A stretch of 64,000 nt of DNA from Lentzea sp033794685. GTDB lineage: Bacteria > Actinomycetota > Actinomycetes > Mycobacteriales > Pseudonocardiaceae. A program made the translations under genes and the position numbers. How positions within the stretch are numbered: the first letter of the stretch is position 1; each line of letters starts with the position of its first letter. The notes beneath the pieces were generated by a model, which had not been told where the DNA came from, ran no database searches, and saw only the letters and a program-made list of their open reading frames with translations. The stretch lies in NCBI GenBank assembly GCA_033794685.1, contig JARAYZ010000001.1. The stretch is one strand, 5' to 3'. Shown one piece after another: positions 7,885-15,677 of the stretch.

Positions 7885-8816
7885 GCGGGATGACCGAACC
7901 GACTTCAGAACCGACGTCCGAGCCGACGCCGGAACCCTCGGGCGTGGTGCGCCAGCAGAGCTTCGAGTTCGCGGGCGTCGCCGAGATCGACATCTCACTG
8001 CTCAGCGGGCGTGTGCAGGTGCAGCTCGTCGACGCGCCGGGCGTGCACGTCGAGGTGCGGCACGACCCGAACGCCGGCAACTCGTGGACCGAGGGCCTGT
8101 CCAGCGTGCTGAGCTGGGTCAGCGGCCAGTTCGGCCCCGACAAGACCACTCCCCCGGTGGGTCCGGAGGAGGCCGTGCGCGACGCACGCGTCGAACTGCT
8201 GGGCAACCGCTTGCGCATCGAGTCGTCCAAGGCGCTGCCGTTGCGTGCCGTGCCTCTGTCCGTGGTGGTGACGGCTCCCGTGGGGTCGCACGTGGCGTCA
8301 CGGACCGGTGCGGCCGATGTCATCGTCACGGGCGGTGCGGGTCGTCTGGACCTGAACACCGGCACGGGCAGCATTTCCGCGGACCGCGCGACCGGCGAGG
8401 CCAAGGTGAACTCGGGCGCCGGCACCGTCCGGCTGGGCACGATGCTCTCGACGCTCAAGGCCAAGACGGGCGGCGGTGACGTCGAGGTGATGAGCGTCGG
8501 CGGCACGTCCACGCTGATCACCGGAACCGGTGACGTGTGGCTGGGCGCCGTGCAGGGCAACGTCCAGGTCCGCACCGGCAGCGGCGACCTGACCGTGGCC
8601 GACGCGGCGTCGGGCGAGATCCAGCTCGGCACCGGCTCGGGCCACATCCGCGTCGGCATCCGCCAGGGCGCGCTCGCGCGCATCGACCTGGTGTCGACGT
8701 CCGGCACCGCCCGCAGCGACTTCGACGTCTCGTCCGAGCCGCTGGGTGACGCCGTCCTGTCGGTCACGGGCCGCACGGGCAGCGGCAACGCACTGGTGAC
8801 CGCCGCTTCGAACTGA
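7881..8816 (+). CDS. DUF4097-type beta-helix protein (putative adhesin family)
   Basis: A 311-residue protein. After a Thr/Ser/Pro/Glu-rich start (TSEPTSEPTPEPS) it has repeated beta strands with GTGSISADRATGEAKVN, TGTGDVWLGAVQGNV, TGSGDLTVADA and GTGSGHIRVGIRQG, the turn pattern of DUF4097/DUF4098 parallel beta-helices. No signal peptide is visible, so it is probably cytoplasmic despite the 'adhesin' family label. GTG 7881 overlaps the preceding stop (GTGA); ATG 7890 is an equally plausible start. It forms a two-gene operon with the HicB-like gene. Confidence 0.78.
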   Translation: MSGMTEPTSEPTSEPTPEPSGVVRQQSFEFAGVAEIDISLLSGRVQVQLVDAPGVHVEVRHDPNAGNSWTEGLSSVLSWVSGQFGPDKTTPPVGPEEAVRDARVELLGNRLRIESSKALPLRAVPLSVVVTAPVGSHVASRTGAADVIVTGGAGRLDLNTGTGSISADRATGEAKVNSGAGTVRLGTMLSTLKAKTGGGDVEVMSVGGTSTLITGTGDVWLGAVQGNVQVRTGSGDLTVADAASGEIQLGTGSGHIRVGIRQGALARIDLVSTSGTARSDFDVSSEPLGDAVLSVTGRTGSGNALVTAASN

Positions 8817-8845
8817 CCGGGGGGTCGGAGGAAAGACGTCCCCGG

Positions 8846-9340
8846 TCAGGGCTCCTGGAACGGTTTGGAGCCACCGGGGACGTCGTCCGGGAAGATCGGG
8901 CAGCGGATCTCACCGGTCAGGAACTTCCGGACGAAGCTCGAGAAGTTCCCGGCGTAGGACCACTTCTCCCGCATGTCCGTGATCAGCACGGTCCACTCGT
9001 CCGGCTCGCCCCGGGTGAACCACAGGCAGTGCTCGCCGTTGACCGTCATGCCCCAGGGCAGCAGGCCGGGAGAGTCCGGGTGCGCGCGCAGGCCCGGTTG
9101 CCGGCGCAGCGCACGCAGCATCTTGGGTGCTGTTGACATCCAGTTCATGAAACCGGCACGTGCTGTTGGGTGCAGGATGCGAACGTAACCACCGACGATC
9201 AGTGGTGGGTAGGCCTCGGCGAGATGCACGAAGTCGCTGGGCAGCGCTGTGCCGACGCGGGCTTTGAGCGCGTCCCAGTCAACCGGGTCCGGACGCCTCT
9301 CGGGCGCTCCCAGCAGATCGATCCACTCGTCAGGCGGCAC
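8846..9340 (-). CDS. SMI1/KNR4 (SUKH) family protein
   Basis: A 164-residue SUKH-fold protein: WDALKARVGTALPSDFVHLAEAYPP near residues 23-47, GGYVRILHP, then LLPWGMTVNGEHCLWFT and a final WSYAGNFSSFVRKFL helix. SUKH proteins commonly act as immunity proteins against secreted nuclease toxins in polymorphic toxin systems, but stand-alone copies are frequent in actinomycetes. No toxin gene adjoins it, and the RHS toxin of this window is about 13 kb away with its own downstream gene. It is probably an orphan. Confidence 0.8.
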   Translation of the reverse strand: MPPDEWIDLLGAPERRPDPVDWDALKARVGTALPSDFVHLAEAYPPLIVGGYVRILHPTARAGFMNWMSTAPKMLRALRRQPGLRAHPDSPGLLPWGMTVNGEHCLWFTRGEPDEWTVLITDMREKWSYAGNFSSFVRKFLTGEIRCPIFPDDVPGGSKPFQEP

Positions 9341-9358
9341 CGTTCACCTCCGTGACCC

Positions 9359-9976
9359 TCAAGCATCGCCTGTGGCACTAGGGGTTCGGTTGTACCGCAG
9401 TCCGGCGGCGACCAGTGAGACGACGGCGTCGAACGCGTCCTGAATGTGAGGATTCCCCCACTCCCGGGCGTGAGCCGGGTGGTGGAACACCTGCGTCGCG
9501 TCCCACACCGCCTGTGCCGACTTCCCGACGTCGTCCGTCACGAACTCGCCGGTGTCCACCCCCGCCTGGACGATGCGCGCGATCTGCCCCACCAGGTGCT
9601 GGATGTGGTGCTCGACGACGCCGCTGCTCTCGCCGACGAGGGTCTTGTACGTCGTGAACAGCTCCAGGTCGTCGGTGTGCGAGCTCCGCTTCTTGTCGAA
9701 GAGCCTCTGCAGCCACTCCCGCAGCACCTCGGAGGCGGGCAGCCCCTCGCCGAACGCCGGCTCCATCTCCCGGTGGATCGCGTCGAGCCAGCGCGTGGTC
9801 ACCGCCTCCCGCAGGGCGGCCTTGGTCGCGAAGTGGCGGTAGACGCTGCCGTGGCTGACCCCGAGCGCCTTGGCGACGTCGACCACCGTCGCCTTGGCCG
9901 GGCCGTACCTGCGCAGCACCTCTTCGGTCGCCACGAGGATCGCCTCCGCGGTCAGCGCCTCCGCCACTTCGCTCAC
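9359..9976 (-). CDS. TetR-family transcriptional regulator
   Basis: A 205-residue TetR protein with the N-terminal HTH at about residues 10-56 (TVVDVAKALGVSHGSVYRHF) and a ligand-binding C-terminal domain. The ATG at 9976 overlaps the TGA stop of the aldo/keto reductase by 4 bp, so the reductase and its regulator are one operon. A perfect 14-bp-arm inverted repeat upstream of the operon (10998-11031) is its likely operator. Confidence 0.92.
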   Translation of the reverse strand: MSEVAEALTAEAILVATEEVLRRYGPAKATVVDVAKALGVSHGSVYRHFATKAALREAVTTRWLDAIHREMEPAFGEGLPASEVLREWLQRLFDKKRSSHTDDLELFTTYKTLVGESSGVVEHHIQHLVGQIARIVQAGVDTGEFVTDDVGKSAQAVWDATQVFHHPAHAREWGNPHIQDAFDAVVSLVAAGLRYNRTPSATGDA

Positions 9977-10956
9977 CTCTCGCTGTCCAGCATCGCCATC
10001 TGCTCGGCCGCGTAGCGCGTGCCCGCAGCGGCTCCGACGGGAACGACGGCCTCGATCTCCCGCAGTTCCCGTTCGGTGAACGTCACGCCGACGGCACCGA
10101 TCGCCTCCTCAAGCCTCGCACGTTTGGTCGTGCCGACCAGAGGCACCACGTCCTCGCCGCGCGCGGCGACCCAGGCGATCGCGAGCTGCGCGACCGTGAC
10201 GCCCTTGGACCGCGCGATCTCGTCGAGCTTCTCGACGAGATCCTGGTTGCGGGCCAGGTTGTCGCCCTGGAACCGGGGCGCGTGACCACGCCAGTCGCCC
10301 GCGTCGAGGGTGAGCGGCTTCGAGGAGATCAGGCCGCGCGACAGCACGCCGTACGCGGTGATGCCGATGCCCAGCTCACGGGTGGTCCGCAGGATCTCCC
10401 GCTCGACACCGCGCTCCAGCAGGCCGTACTCGATCTGCAGGTCCGCGATGGGGTGCACGGCGTGCGCGCGGCGGATCGTCTCGGCGCCGACCTCACTCAG
10501 GCCGATGTGCCGGACGCGGCCCTTGTCGATCTGCTCGGCGATGGCGCCGATGGTGTCCTCGATCGGCACGCTCGGGTCGAGCCGCGCCGGCCGGTAGACG
10601 TCGACGTGGTCGGTGCCGAGTCGCTGCAACGAGTACGCGAGGAAGTTGGCCACCGCGACCGGGCGGGTGTCGAACCCGATGAAGGCCCCGTCGGCGTCCC
10701 TCATGCCGCCGAACTTGACGCTGAGCTGCACCTCGTCACGACGGCCCTGGATCGCCTCGGCGACCAGCAGCTCGTTGTGGCCCTGGCCGTAGAAGTCACC
10801 GGTGTCGAGCAGCGTGACGCCCGCGTCGAGGGCGGCTCGCACGGTCGCGATGCTCTCGTCCCGGTCGGCCGGGCCGTAGGCGTTGGACATGCCCATGCAG
10901 CCCAGACCGAGGGCGGACACGACCGGGCCGGTGGCTCCGAGCTGACGCTTCTGCAT
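9973..10956 (-). CDS. Aldo/keto reductase
   Basis: A 327-residue NADPH-dependent aldo/keto reductase of the AKR13/YajO-like group. Seen are GLGCMGMSNAYG near 18-29, LLDTGDFYGQGHNE (catalytic Asp and Tyr), SVKFGGM (catalytic Lys), a VDVYRPARLDPSVPIED stretch and a C-terminal VPLVGTTKRARLEEAI cofactor segment. ATG 10956 gives the family-typical MQKRQLGATGPVVSALGLG start. An upstream in-frame extension to 11016 would read through the operator region and is unlikely. It is translationally coupled to the TetR gene. Confidence 0.92.
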   Translation of the reverse strand: MQKRQLGATGPVVSALGLGCMGMSNAYGPADRDESIATVRAALDAGVTLLDTGDFYGQGHNELLVAEAIQGRRDEVQLSVKFGGMRDADGAFIGFDTRPVAVANFLAYSLQRLGTDHVDVYRPARLDPSVPIEDTIGAIAEQIDKGRVRHIGLSEVGAETIRRAHAVHPIADLQIEYGLLERGVEREILRTTRELGIGITAYGVLSRGLISSKPLTLDAGDWRGHAPRFQGDNLARNQDLVEKLDEIARSKGVTVAQLAIAWVAARGEDVVPLVGTTKRARLEEAIGAVGVTFTERELREIEAVVPVGAAAGTRYAAEQMAMLDSER

Positions 10957-10997
10957 TTCGAACCCCTTCGTCTCTTCGGTGAGTTCCAGCCTGCCCG

Positions 10998-11031
10998 ATG
11001 GACTGACAGATTTCAATATCTGTCAGTCCAT
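10998..11031. promoter_or_regulatory. Large perfect inverted repeat, probable TetR operator
   Basis: Arms ATGGACTGACAGAT (10998-11011) and ATCTGTCAGTCCAT (11018-11031) are exact reverse complements over 14 bp with a 6-nt AT-rich spacer. The element sits 42 bp upstream of the aldo/keto reductase start and in the divergent intergenic region to the HTH gene at 11085. Its position and symmetry fit autoregulation by the adjacent TetR protein. Confidence 0.75.
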
Positions 11032-11058
11032 AGTTGTCCGCCCGATTGACAAAATAGT

Positions 11059-11072
11059 TTTGAACGTTCAAA
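11059..11072. promoter_or_regulatory. Second palindrome, TTTGAACGTTCAAA, upstream of the HTH-SRPBCC operon
   Basis: A perfect 14-bp palindrome located 12 bp before the start codon at 11085. A TTGACA hexamer lies at 11046-11051, partly upstream of it. It could be the binding site of the HTH protein encoded directly downstream, separate from the TetR operator. The local AT content is much higher than in the flanking genes, consistent with a promoter. Confidence 0.5.
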
Positions 11073-11084
11073 GTATTTTTTGCG

Positions 11085-11627
11085 ATGAGAGACGTGATCT
11101 ATCTGGACCGGATGGAGCAGGCCGAGACCCTGCTCAAGCCGCAGCGCGTGGAGGTGCTGCGGCAGCTCGCCGCGCCGCGCTCGTGCACCGAGGTCGCCGA
11201 GGTGCTCGACCAGACGCCGCAACGCGTGCACTACCACGTCAAACAGCTGGTCAAGGCCGGTCTCGCCGCCCAGGTCTCCGAGCGCAGGGTGCGCGGCGTC
11301 CAGGAGGGCCTCTACCAGGCCGTCGCGCGGTCGTACTGGCTGTCGCCGCGCCTGGTCGGCCGGATCGGGTCGCGTGACGAACTGGCATTGGGGCACCTCG
11401 TGGACCTCGCCGAACAGATCCAGGCCGACGTGGCCGCGCTCGACAGGTCGAGCGAACTGCCGTCCGTCGGAGTGTCCGGAGAGATCCGGGTGCGACCGGA
11501 GGAACGCCAGGAGTTCCTGGCCGAGCTGCAGACGACGTTGCAGGACCTCTTCACCAGATACGGCGGCGCGGAAGGGGATGCGTTCCGCATCGCGCTCGCC
11601 TGCTACCCCAAGGGAGAAGACCGATGA
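11085..11627 (+). CDS. ArsR-like winged-helix (HTH_20 type) regulator
   Basis: A 180-residue protein. Residues about 10-75 form a winged helix (LLKPQRVEVLRQLAAPRSCTEVAEVLDQTPQRVHYHVKQLVKAGL), typical of ArsR-type repressors. The remaining 100 residues are an effector or dimerisation part containing IRVRPEERQEFLAELQ, as in regulators paired with SRPBCC proteins. The ATGA overlap with the next gene shows one operon. The palindrome 11059-11072 is a candidate operator. Confidence 0.85.
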   Translation: MRDVIYLDRMEQAETLLKPQRVEVLRQLAAPRSCTEVAEVLDQTPQRVHYHVKQLVKAGLAAQVSERRVRGVQEGLYQAVARSYWLSPRLVGRIGSRDELALGHLVDLAEQIQADVAALDRSSELPSVGVSGEIRVRPEERQEFLAELQTTLQDLFTRYGGAEGDAFRIALACYPKGEDR

Positions 11628-12499
11628 GCACCGGAATCGTCCGAGTACGCACCTCCGCCGACCCCGCCACCGCCTACCGCGCGCTGACGACGGCCGACGA
11701 CCTGCGCGTGTGGCTGGCCGAACACGCCGACGTGGACCTCGAGCACGGCGTGTACGAGTTCTGGGGGCGCTACACGCCCGACGGGGAGCGCGGCCGGCAG
11801 AAGCTGCTGGAGGTGACGCCTTCCGCGGTGCGCTTCTCGTGGCTGCTGAAGGGCACCGAGTACACGCTCGAACTCGGCGTGGAAGAGCGTGACGGCCAAA
11901 CGGTGATCGTGGCGTCGCAGTCCCCGTTCCCGGAATGGGGCGCGGGCGTCGAGGACGAGGGCGGGGCGGGCGTCATCCAGACTTTCTGGTCGCTGGCTCT
12001 CGCGAACCTGGTCGAACACGTCGAGGGCCGGCCGGTGTTCGCGCTCTGCGACTTCTCGACGCCGGAGCAGCGGATCGACGTCGACATCGCGGCACCTCCC
12101 GCGGCCATCATCAACGCGCTGACCGACACCGAGGTGTTCGCGCGGTACTTCGGGGCGCGGTGCTCGATCGAGCCGCACGTCGGCGGCCGGTGGGCCATGG
12201 GGAGCTTCGAGGACGAGCCGAACCCGGCGAAGATCATCGCCCTCGACGAGGAGCACTTCGCGATCGAGTTCGCGGACGGGATGGTGTCGTCCTGGGAGCT
12301 CAAGGGATCCGAGGGCAAGACGCGGCTGACGTTCGTGCAGAGCGGCTTCGACCCGGCCGACCCGCCCTACGGCTCGTGGATGGGCTGGCTGTCCGGGTTC
12401 GCGGACATGCGCCGCATGCTGGAACTGCCGGACTGGCGTCCGCTGTGGCACTCGTACGAGGCTCCCGGCCTGCCGGACGGAGTCCTCGTTCTCGAATGA
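11624..12499 (+). CDS. SRPBCC (AHSA1-like) protein with two tandem domains
   Basis: A 291-residue protein made of two START/Bet v1-like AHSA1 domains: one at about 1-140 (TSADPATAYRALTTADDLRVWLAEHADV) and a second at about 145-280 (DIAAPPAAIINALTDTEVFARYFGARCSIEPH ... GGRWAMGSFEDEP). Such ligand-binding proteins are typically co-transcribed with an ArsR-type regulator, as here. The ligand is unknown. A strong stem-loop follows 3 bp after the stop. Confidence 0.85.
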   Translation: MSTGIVRVRTSADPATAYRALTTADDLRVWLAEHADVDLEHGVYEFWGRYTPDGERGRQKLLEVTPSAVRFSWLLKGTEYTLELGVEERDGQTVIVASQSPFPEWGAGVEDEGGAGVIQTFWSLALANLVEHVEGRPVFALCDFSTPEQRIDVDIAAPPAAIINALTDTEVFARYFGARCSIEPHVGGRWAMGSFEDEPNPAKIIALDEEHFAIEFADGMVSSWELKGSEGKTRLTFVQSGFDPADPPYGSWMGWLSGFADMRRMLELPDWRPLWHSYEAPGLPDGVLVLE

Positions 12500-12502
12500 T
12501 CG

Positions 12503-12556
12503 GGCGCAAAACAGGCGGGTGAGAGCCAGATCATTCGGTTCTCACCCGTTTGCGCC
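12503..12556 (+). terminator. Stem-loop terminator after the SRPBCC gene
   Basis: Nested inverted repeats: an outer GGCGCAAA/TTTGCGCC and an inner CGGGTGAGA/TCTCACCCG pair separated by a short bulge, with a loop of about 15 nt. The position directly after the operon stop fits a factor-independent or pausing terminator. Confidence 0.7.
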
Positions 12557-12593
12557 TGGCTTTCATCGGTTGGCGCTCGATAACTTCGGGGTC

Positions 12594-12674
12594 GTGCTCG
12601 AGTCAGCGCGACTCACCGTCGCCGCAGTGTTGATCGCCTTCTCCGTGACCGCGGCGGTCCTGTTCAACTACTAG
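12594..12674 (+). CDS. Possible 26-residue membrane peptide
   Basis: GTG at 12594 opens a 26-codon frame ending in TAG at 12672. The peptide (VLESARLTVAAVLIAFSVTA... ending LFNY) is one continuous hydrophobic helix after a short charged start. It lies between a terminator and a convergent membrane-protein gene, sharing 4 bp with that gene's stop. No strong Shine-Dalgarno sequence is present (GGGG at 12588-12591 is close to the start). Real translation is uncertain. Confidence 0.3.
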   Translation: MLESARLTVAAVLIAFSVTAAVLFNY

Positions 12675-13195
12675 AACCAGGCCATGACCACGGCCGGTGA
12701 GGCAGCGAGGAAGCTGAACCTCACGAACCGGCCCACCATGCCCGTGGCGACGAACATCGTCGTGGACATGCCCGCGAGCCCGGCGAGCACGCTCGTCGCC
12801 ATGAACGGCGGCAGCCCGACCAGCGCGCTCACCCCGTGCGTGCCGGCCATCCAGTTCGGGTGCGCCCGGCACTTCGCGTGGATCCACTCGCCCCAGCGGT
12901 GCATGCGCATGCCCGGCCCGAACCAGCGCGCGAGCTTCGACGGCTTGTCGCTCGGCTTGCGGTGGAAGAACTTCGGCAGGTGGATGTCGCCGCGCGCGGC
13001 GTAGAAGTACAGCAACTTGCCCAGCACCTGGCCGACCGCCACCGAAAGGCCGACGATCCAGAACGATGTGTCCGGCCAGCGCGCACACAGTCCCAGCACG
13101 AACATCTCGATGCTGATCAGGGGGACTATCGCTGAGCCGAGCGCGACCCCGAAGGTGAGGGCGACCAAGGCGAGCACCCGGCCGAGGCTACACAC
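12671..13195 (-). CDS. Small integral membrane protein, VTT/DedA-like
   Basis: A 174-residue protein with an N-terminal membrane segment (VLALVALTFGVALGSAIVPLIS), a second at about 45-68, a basic central loop (FFHRKPSDKPSKLARWFGPGMRMHRW) and two more helices near the C-terminus (VSALVGLPPFMATSVLAGLAG, FVRFSFLAASPAVVM). The G-LPPF...LAG..M pattern resembles the C-terminal half of VTT (SNARE-associated/DedA) proteins. The function is unknown. It starts 3 bp from the GNAT gene stop upstream and is likely co-transcribed with it. Confidence 0.65.
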   Translation of the reverse strand: MCSLGRVLALVALTFGVALGSAIVPLISIEMFVLGLCARWPDTSFWIVGLSVAVGQVLGKLLYFYAARGDIHLPKFFHRKPSDKPSKLARWFGPGMRMHRWGEWIHAKCRAHPNWMAGTHGVSALVGLPPFMATSVLAGLAGMSTTMFVATGMVGRFVRFSFLAASPAVVMAWF

Positions 13196-13198
13196 ATC

Positions 13199-13741
13199 TC
13201 ACTGGGCGAGTCGGACCTCGAGCGCCCCGGACACCCGGACCTCGCGCAACGGACGCCCGCCCGCGTCCAACGTGCGCACCGTGCCGTCCCCCGTCCAGCC
13301 CAGTCGCTCGTAGAAGTTCCTGGATGCCTTGTCCGCCTCCGGCACCCACGCGATCCCCCGCGTCGCACCGGTTTCCGCGAGCCGTTTCACGGCCTCCGCG
13401 ACGAGCCGCGTGCCGTGCCCGCGCCGGCCCCACCGCGGTTCGACGAGAACACTCAGGAGCGCGGTGGTGGCCGCGTCCTCCGGCAACGTCCCGTCCGCCC
13501 TGGCCACCTCGTCGTCGGGCGCCTTGCTCGCCACGACGAACCCGACCGTCCACTCCCCCTCCGTCGCCTTCAGCACCGCACCACCCCGGACGGCGTGCGA
13601 CCAGGCGTCGTCGGTGTCGAGCGCGTCGAGGACCTCCGGCGGCAGGAGTTCGGCGTAGGCGAGCCGCCACGTCTCCCGATGGATGCGGATGATCTCCGAA
13701 AGGTCAGCAGCGGTGGCGGTCTGGACGCCGGCGTCGGCCAT
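13199..13741 (-). CDS. GNAT-family N-acetyltransferase
   Basis: A 180-residue single-domain GNAT enzyme. It shows the AcCoA pyrophosphate-binding region LSVLVEPRWGRRGHGTRLVAEAV (motif A, Q/R-x-x-G-x-G/A-like RRGHGT) and a following NFYERLGW motif B. The substrate is unknown. It starts 61 bp from the divergent YcaQ-like gene, and the downstream membrane-protein gene begins 3 bp after its stop. Confidence 0.88.
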   Translation of the reverse strand: MADAGVQTATAADLSEIIRIHRETWRLAYAELLPPEVLDALDTDDAWSHAVRGGAVLKATEGEWTVGFVVASKAPDDEVARADGTLPEDAATTALLSVLVEPRWGRRGHGTRLVAEAVKRLAETGATRGIAWVPEADKASRNFYERLGWTGDGTVRTLDAGGRPLREVRVSGALEVRLAQ

Positions 13742-13802
13742 AAACGCAGCTTATCGACGCCGTCTCACAGGATTGTCAGGGGTGCGTGGCACCATCGGCG
13801 AC

Positions 13803-15017
13803 GTGCAGAGGATGAGTGCGGACGTGGCCCGTCGAATCGCGCTGGGAGCCCAGGGCTTCACCGACCTGAGGCCGTCCGCGGCCACCCGAAGGCACCTGCA
13901 ACGCGTGCTGTCCCGCGTGCAGTTGCTGCAGATCGACTCGGTGAACGTGGCCGTGCGCGCGCACTACATGCCGCTGTTCTCCCGCCTGGGCTCGTACTCG
14001 GCCACCCTGCTGGACGAGGCGGCCTGGACGCACTCCCCGCGCAAGCCCCGCATGCTCGTCGAGACGTGGGCGCACGAGGCGTCCCTGGTGCCCGTCGGCG
14101 ACTGGCCGCTGTTCCACTCGGGCGCGAAGAAGCGCGGCTGGTGGCAGAACTACCAGACGATCCTCGAACGCTCCCCGCAACTGGTGGACGACGTGCTGGC
14201 CGCCGTCAAGGAACTGGGCCCGATCGGCGCCGGAGCCCTGGAGAAGGCCCTCATGGGCGACAGGGGCCGCGCGAAGGGCCCGTGGTGGGACTGGTCGGAG
14301 GTCAAGCGCATCTGCGAGGTGCTCTTCGGCGTCGGCGTCCTGACCACGGGCACCCGCCGCTCGTTCGAACGCCTCTACGACCTGACCGAGCGCGTCATCC
14401 CGGCCGACGTCCTGGCCCAGCAGTGGACCCCCGACACAGGCGCCCGCGAGCTGGTCCTGCGCTCCGCCGTGGCCCTGGGCGTGGCGACCGAACCCGACCT
14501 GCGCGACTACTACCGCCTCGATCCCCGCCGCTCGCAGGCCGCCGTCGCCTCCCTGGTCGAGGACGGCGTGCTCGAACCGGTGGCGGTCGAGGGCTGGAAG
14601 GCCGTCGGCTACCGCCACGTCGACGCCCGCGCCCCGCGCCGGGTCATCGGGCGCGCGTTGCTGTGCCCGTTCGATCCGCTGATCTGGGAGCGGGCGCGGA
14701 CCGAGCGCATCTTCGGCTTCCGGTACCGCATCGAGATCTACGTTCCGGAGCCCCGGCGGGTGCACGGGTACTACGTGTTCCCGTTCCTGCTGGACGGGGA
14801 GTTGGTGGCCCGCGTGGACATCAAGGCCGACCGTGCGGCCGGGGTGCTGCGGGTGCAGTCGGCGTGGGCCGAGGCTGGGGTGGAGCGGGGTCGCGTGGCT
14901 TCGGAGCTAGCCGCGGAGTTGCGGCACATGGCCGACTGGCTGGGGCTGGAGGACGTGCTGGTGGTGCAGAAGGGGGATCTGGCGGCGGAGCTGATCGCGG
15001 CCGTGATCAACGGCTGA
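13803..15017 (+). CDS. YcaQ/AlkX-like DNA glycosylase (HTH_42 winged-helix family)
   Basis: A 404-residue member of the HTH_42 family, whose studied members (AlkZ, YcaQ/AlkX) unhook alkylated or cross-linked bases from DNA. The catalytic motif region LLQIDSVNV carries Gln-Ile-Asp, the QxD form typical of the broad-range YcaQ/AlkX branch rather than QxQ of AlkZ. Further family stretches are WAHEASLVPV and LLCPFDPLIWERARTERIFGF. GTG 13803 is chosen; ATG 13812 is a close alternative and the upstream extension overlaps the divergent GNAT gene. It probably takes part in DNA cross-link repair. Confidence 0.85.
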   Translation: MQRMSADVARRIALGAQGFTDLRPSAATRRHLQRVLSRVQLLQIDSVNVAVRAHYMPLFSRLGSYSATLLDEAAWTHSPRKPRMLVETWAHEASLVPVGDWPLFHSGAKKRGWWQNYQTILERSPQLVDDVLAAVKELGPIGAGALEKALMGDRGRAKGPWWDWSEVKRICEVLFGVGVLTTGTRRSFERLYDLTERVIPADVLAQQWTPDTGARELVLRSAVALGVATEPDLRDYYRLDPRRSQAAVASLVEDGVLEPVAVEGWKAVGYRHVDARAPRRVIGRALLCPFDPLIWERARTERIFGFRYRIEIYVPEPRRVHGYYVFPFLLDGELVARVDIKADRAAGVLRVQSAWAEAGVERGRVASELAAELRHMADWLGLEDVLVVQKGDLAAELIAAVING

Positions 15018-15208
15018 GCGGAGCAGCGGTTGGCACGCAAGGAAAACAGGCACGGGCGTGGCGGCTCGTCCTGCTGATCGCGGTGATCTTCGTGTCAGGA
15101 TTAGGCGCGCTGTAGCTGGTGCCGATGGGCCTGTCGTTCGGGTGGCACTCGTGAAGCCTGTCACCCGCTGAGCGCTCGGACATGAACCTTCCGCGAGCGA
15201 CGGAAGCA

Positions 15209-15237
15209 GAAACCCCAGGTCGGCGACCTGGGGTTTC
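15209..15237. terminator. Bidirectional stem-loop terminator
   Basis: Perfect 13-bp arms (GAAACCCCAGGTC at 15209-15221 and its complement at 15225-15237) with a 3-nt loop. It lies 3 nt from the stop of the minus-strand gene at 15240 and serves the convergent pair. The roughly 190 bp between it and the YcaQ-like gene holds no gene I can support. Confidence 0.8.
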
Positions 15238-15239
15238 GA

Positions 15240-15677
15240 TCAGGCGTGCAGCTCGATCGCCTTGCGCATCGTCTCGCGCGCCCGCCCGCGGTCCCCCGCG
15301 ACGTCGTACGCGTAGGCCAGCCGGAACCACGCCCGCCAGTCCTCGGGCGAGGCTTCGACCTCGGCCCGCCGCTCCTCGAACCACGAGTCCGCGGCGTCCC
15401 GGTCCACCCGGCCGGACGGCCGGCGCGGCAGGTGCGAGACGTCCGGCAGCAGCCCGTCCGCGTCCAGCTCGCGGGCCATCTTCTCGGTCTCCCAGCCGAA
15501 ACGCAGGTTGGAGTACACGAGCCAGACCCCGAGCAACGGCAGGATCAGCACGCCGACGCCCAGCAGCACACCCACGACCTCGCCGGTCTGCAGCAACGCC
15601 ACAGCCCGGCCGGCCAGCAGGACGAAGTAGACCGCGAGAGCCGCGATCAGCACTCCGACGGTGATGCGGACCTTCAC
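15240..15677 (-). CDS. Membrane protein with C-terminal TPR-like segment
   Basis: A 145-residue protein beginning at GTG 15677, which overlaps the dapB stop (GTGA). Two transmembrane helices occupy about 5-27 (ITVGVLIAALAVYFVLLAG) and 33-56 (VVGVLLGVGVLILPLLGVWLV). The cytosolic remainder ends in a single tetratricopeptide-like motif (PEDWRAWFRLAYAYDVAGDRG). Its conserved place after dapB suggests co-expression with the DAP operon. The role is unknown. Confidence 0.8.
   Translation of the reverse strand: MKVRITVGVLIAALAVYFVLLAGRAVALLQTGEVVGVLLGVGVLILPLLGVWLVYSNLRFGWETEKMARELDADGLLPDVSHLPRRPSGRVDRDAADSWFEERRAEVEASPEDWRAWFRLAYAYDVAGDRGRARETMRKAIELHA

Noticed and set aside
15029..15115. Frame ending in a hydrophobic peptide (WRLVLLIAVIFVSGLG) directly after the YcaQ-like gene
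   Set aside because: No ATG, GTG or TTG lies in frame near the hydrophobic part; the open frame is continuous with an out-of-frame shadow of the upstream gene.
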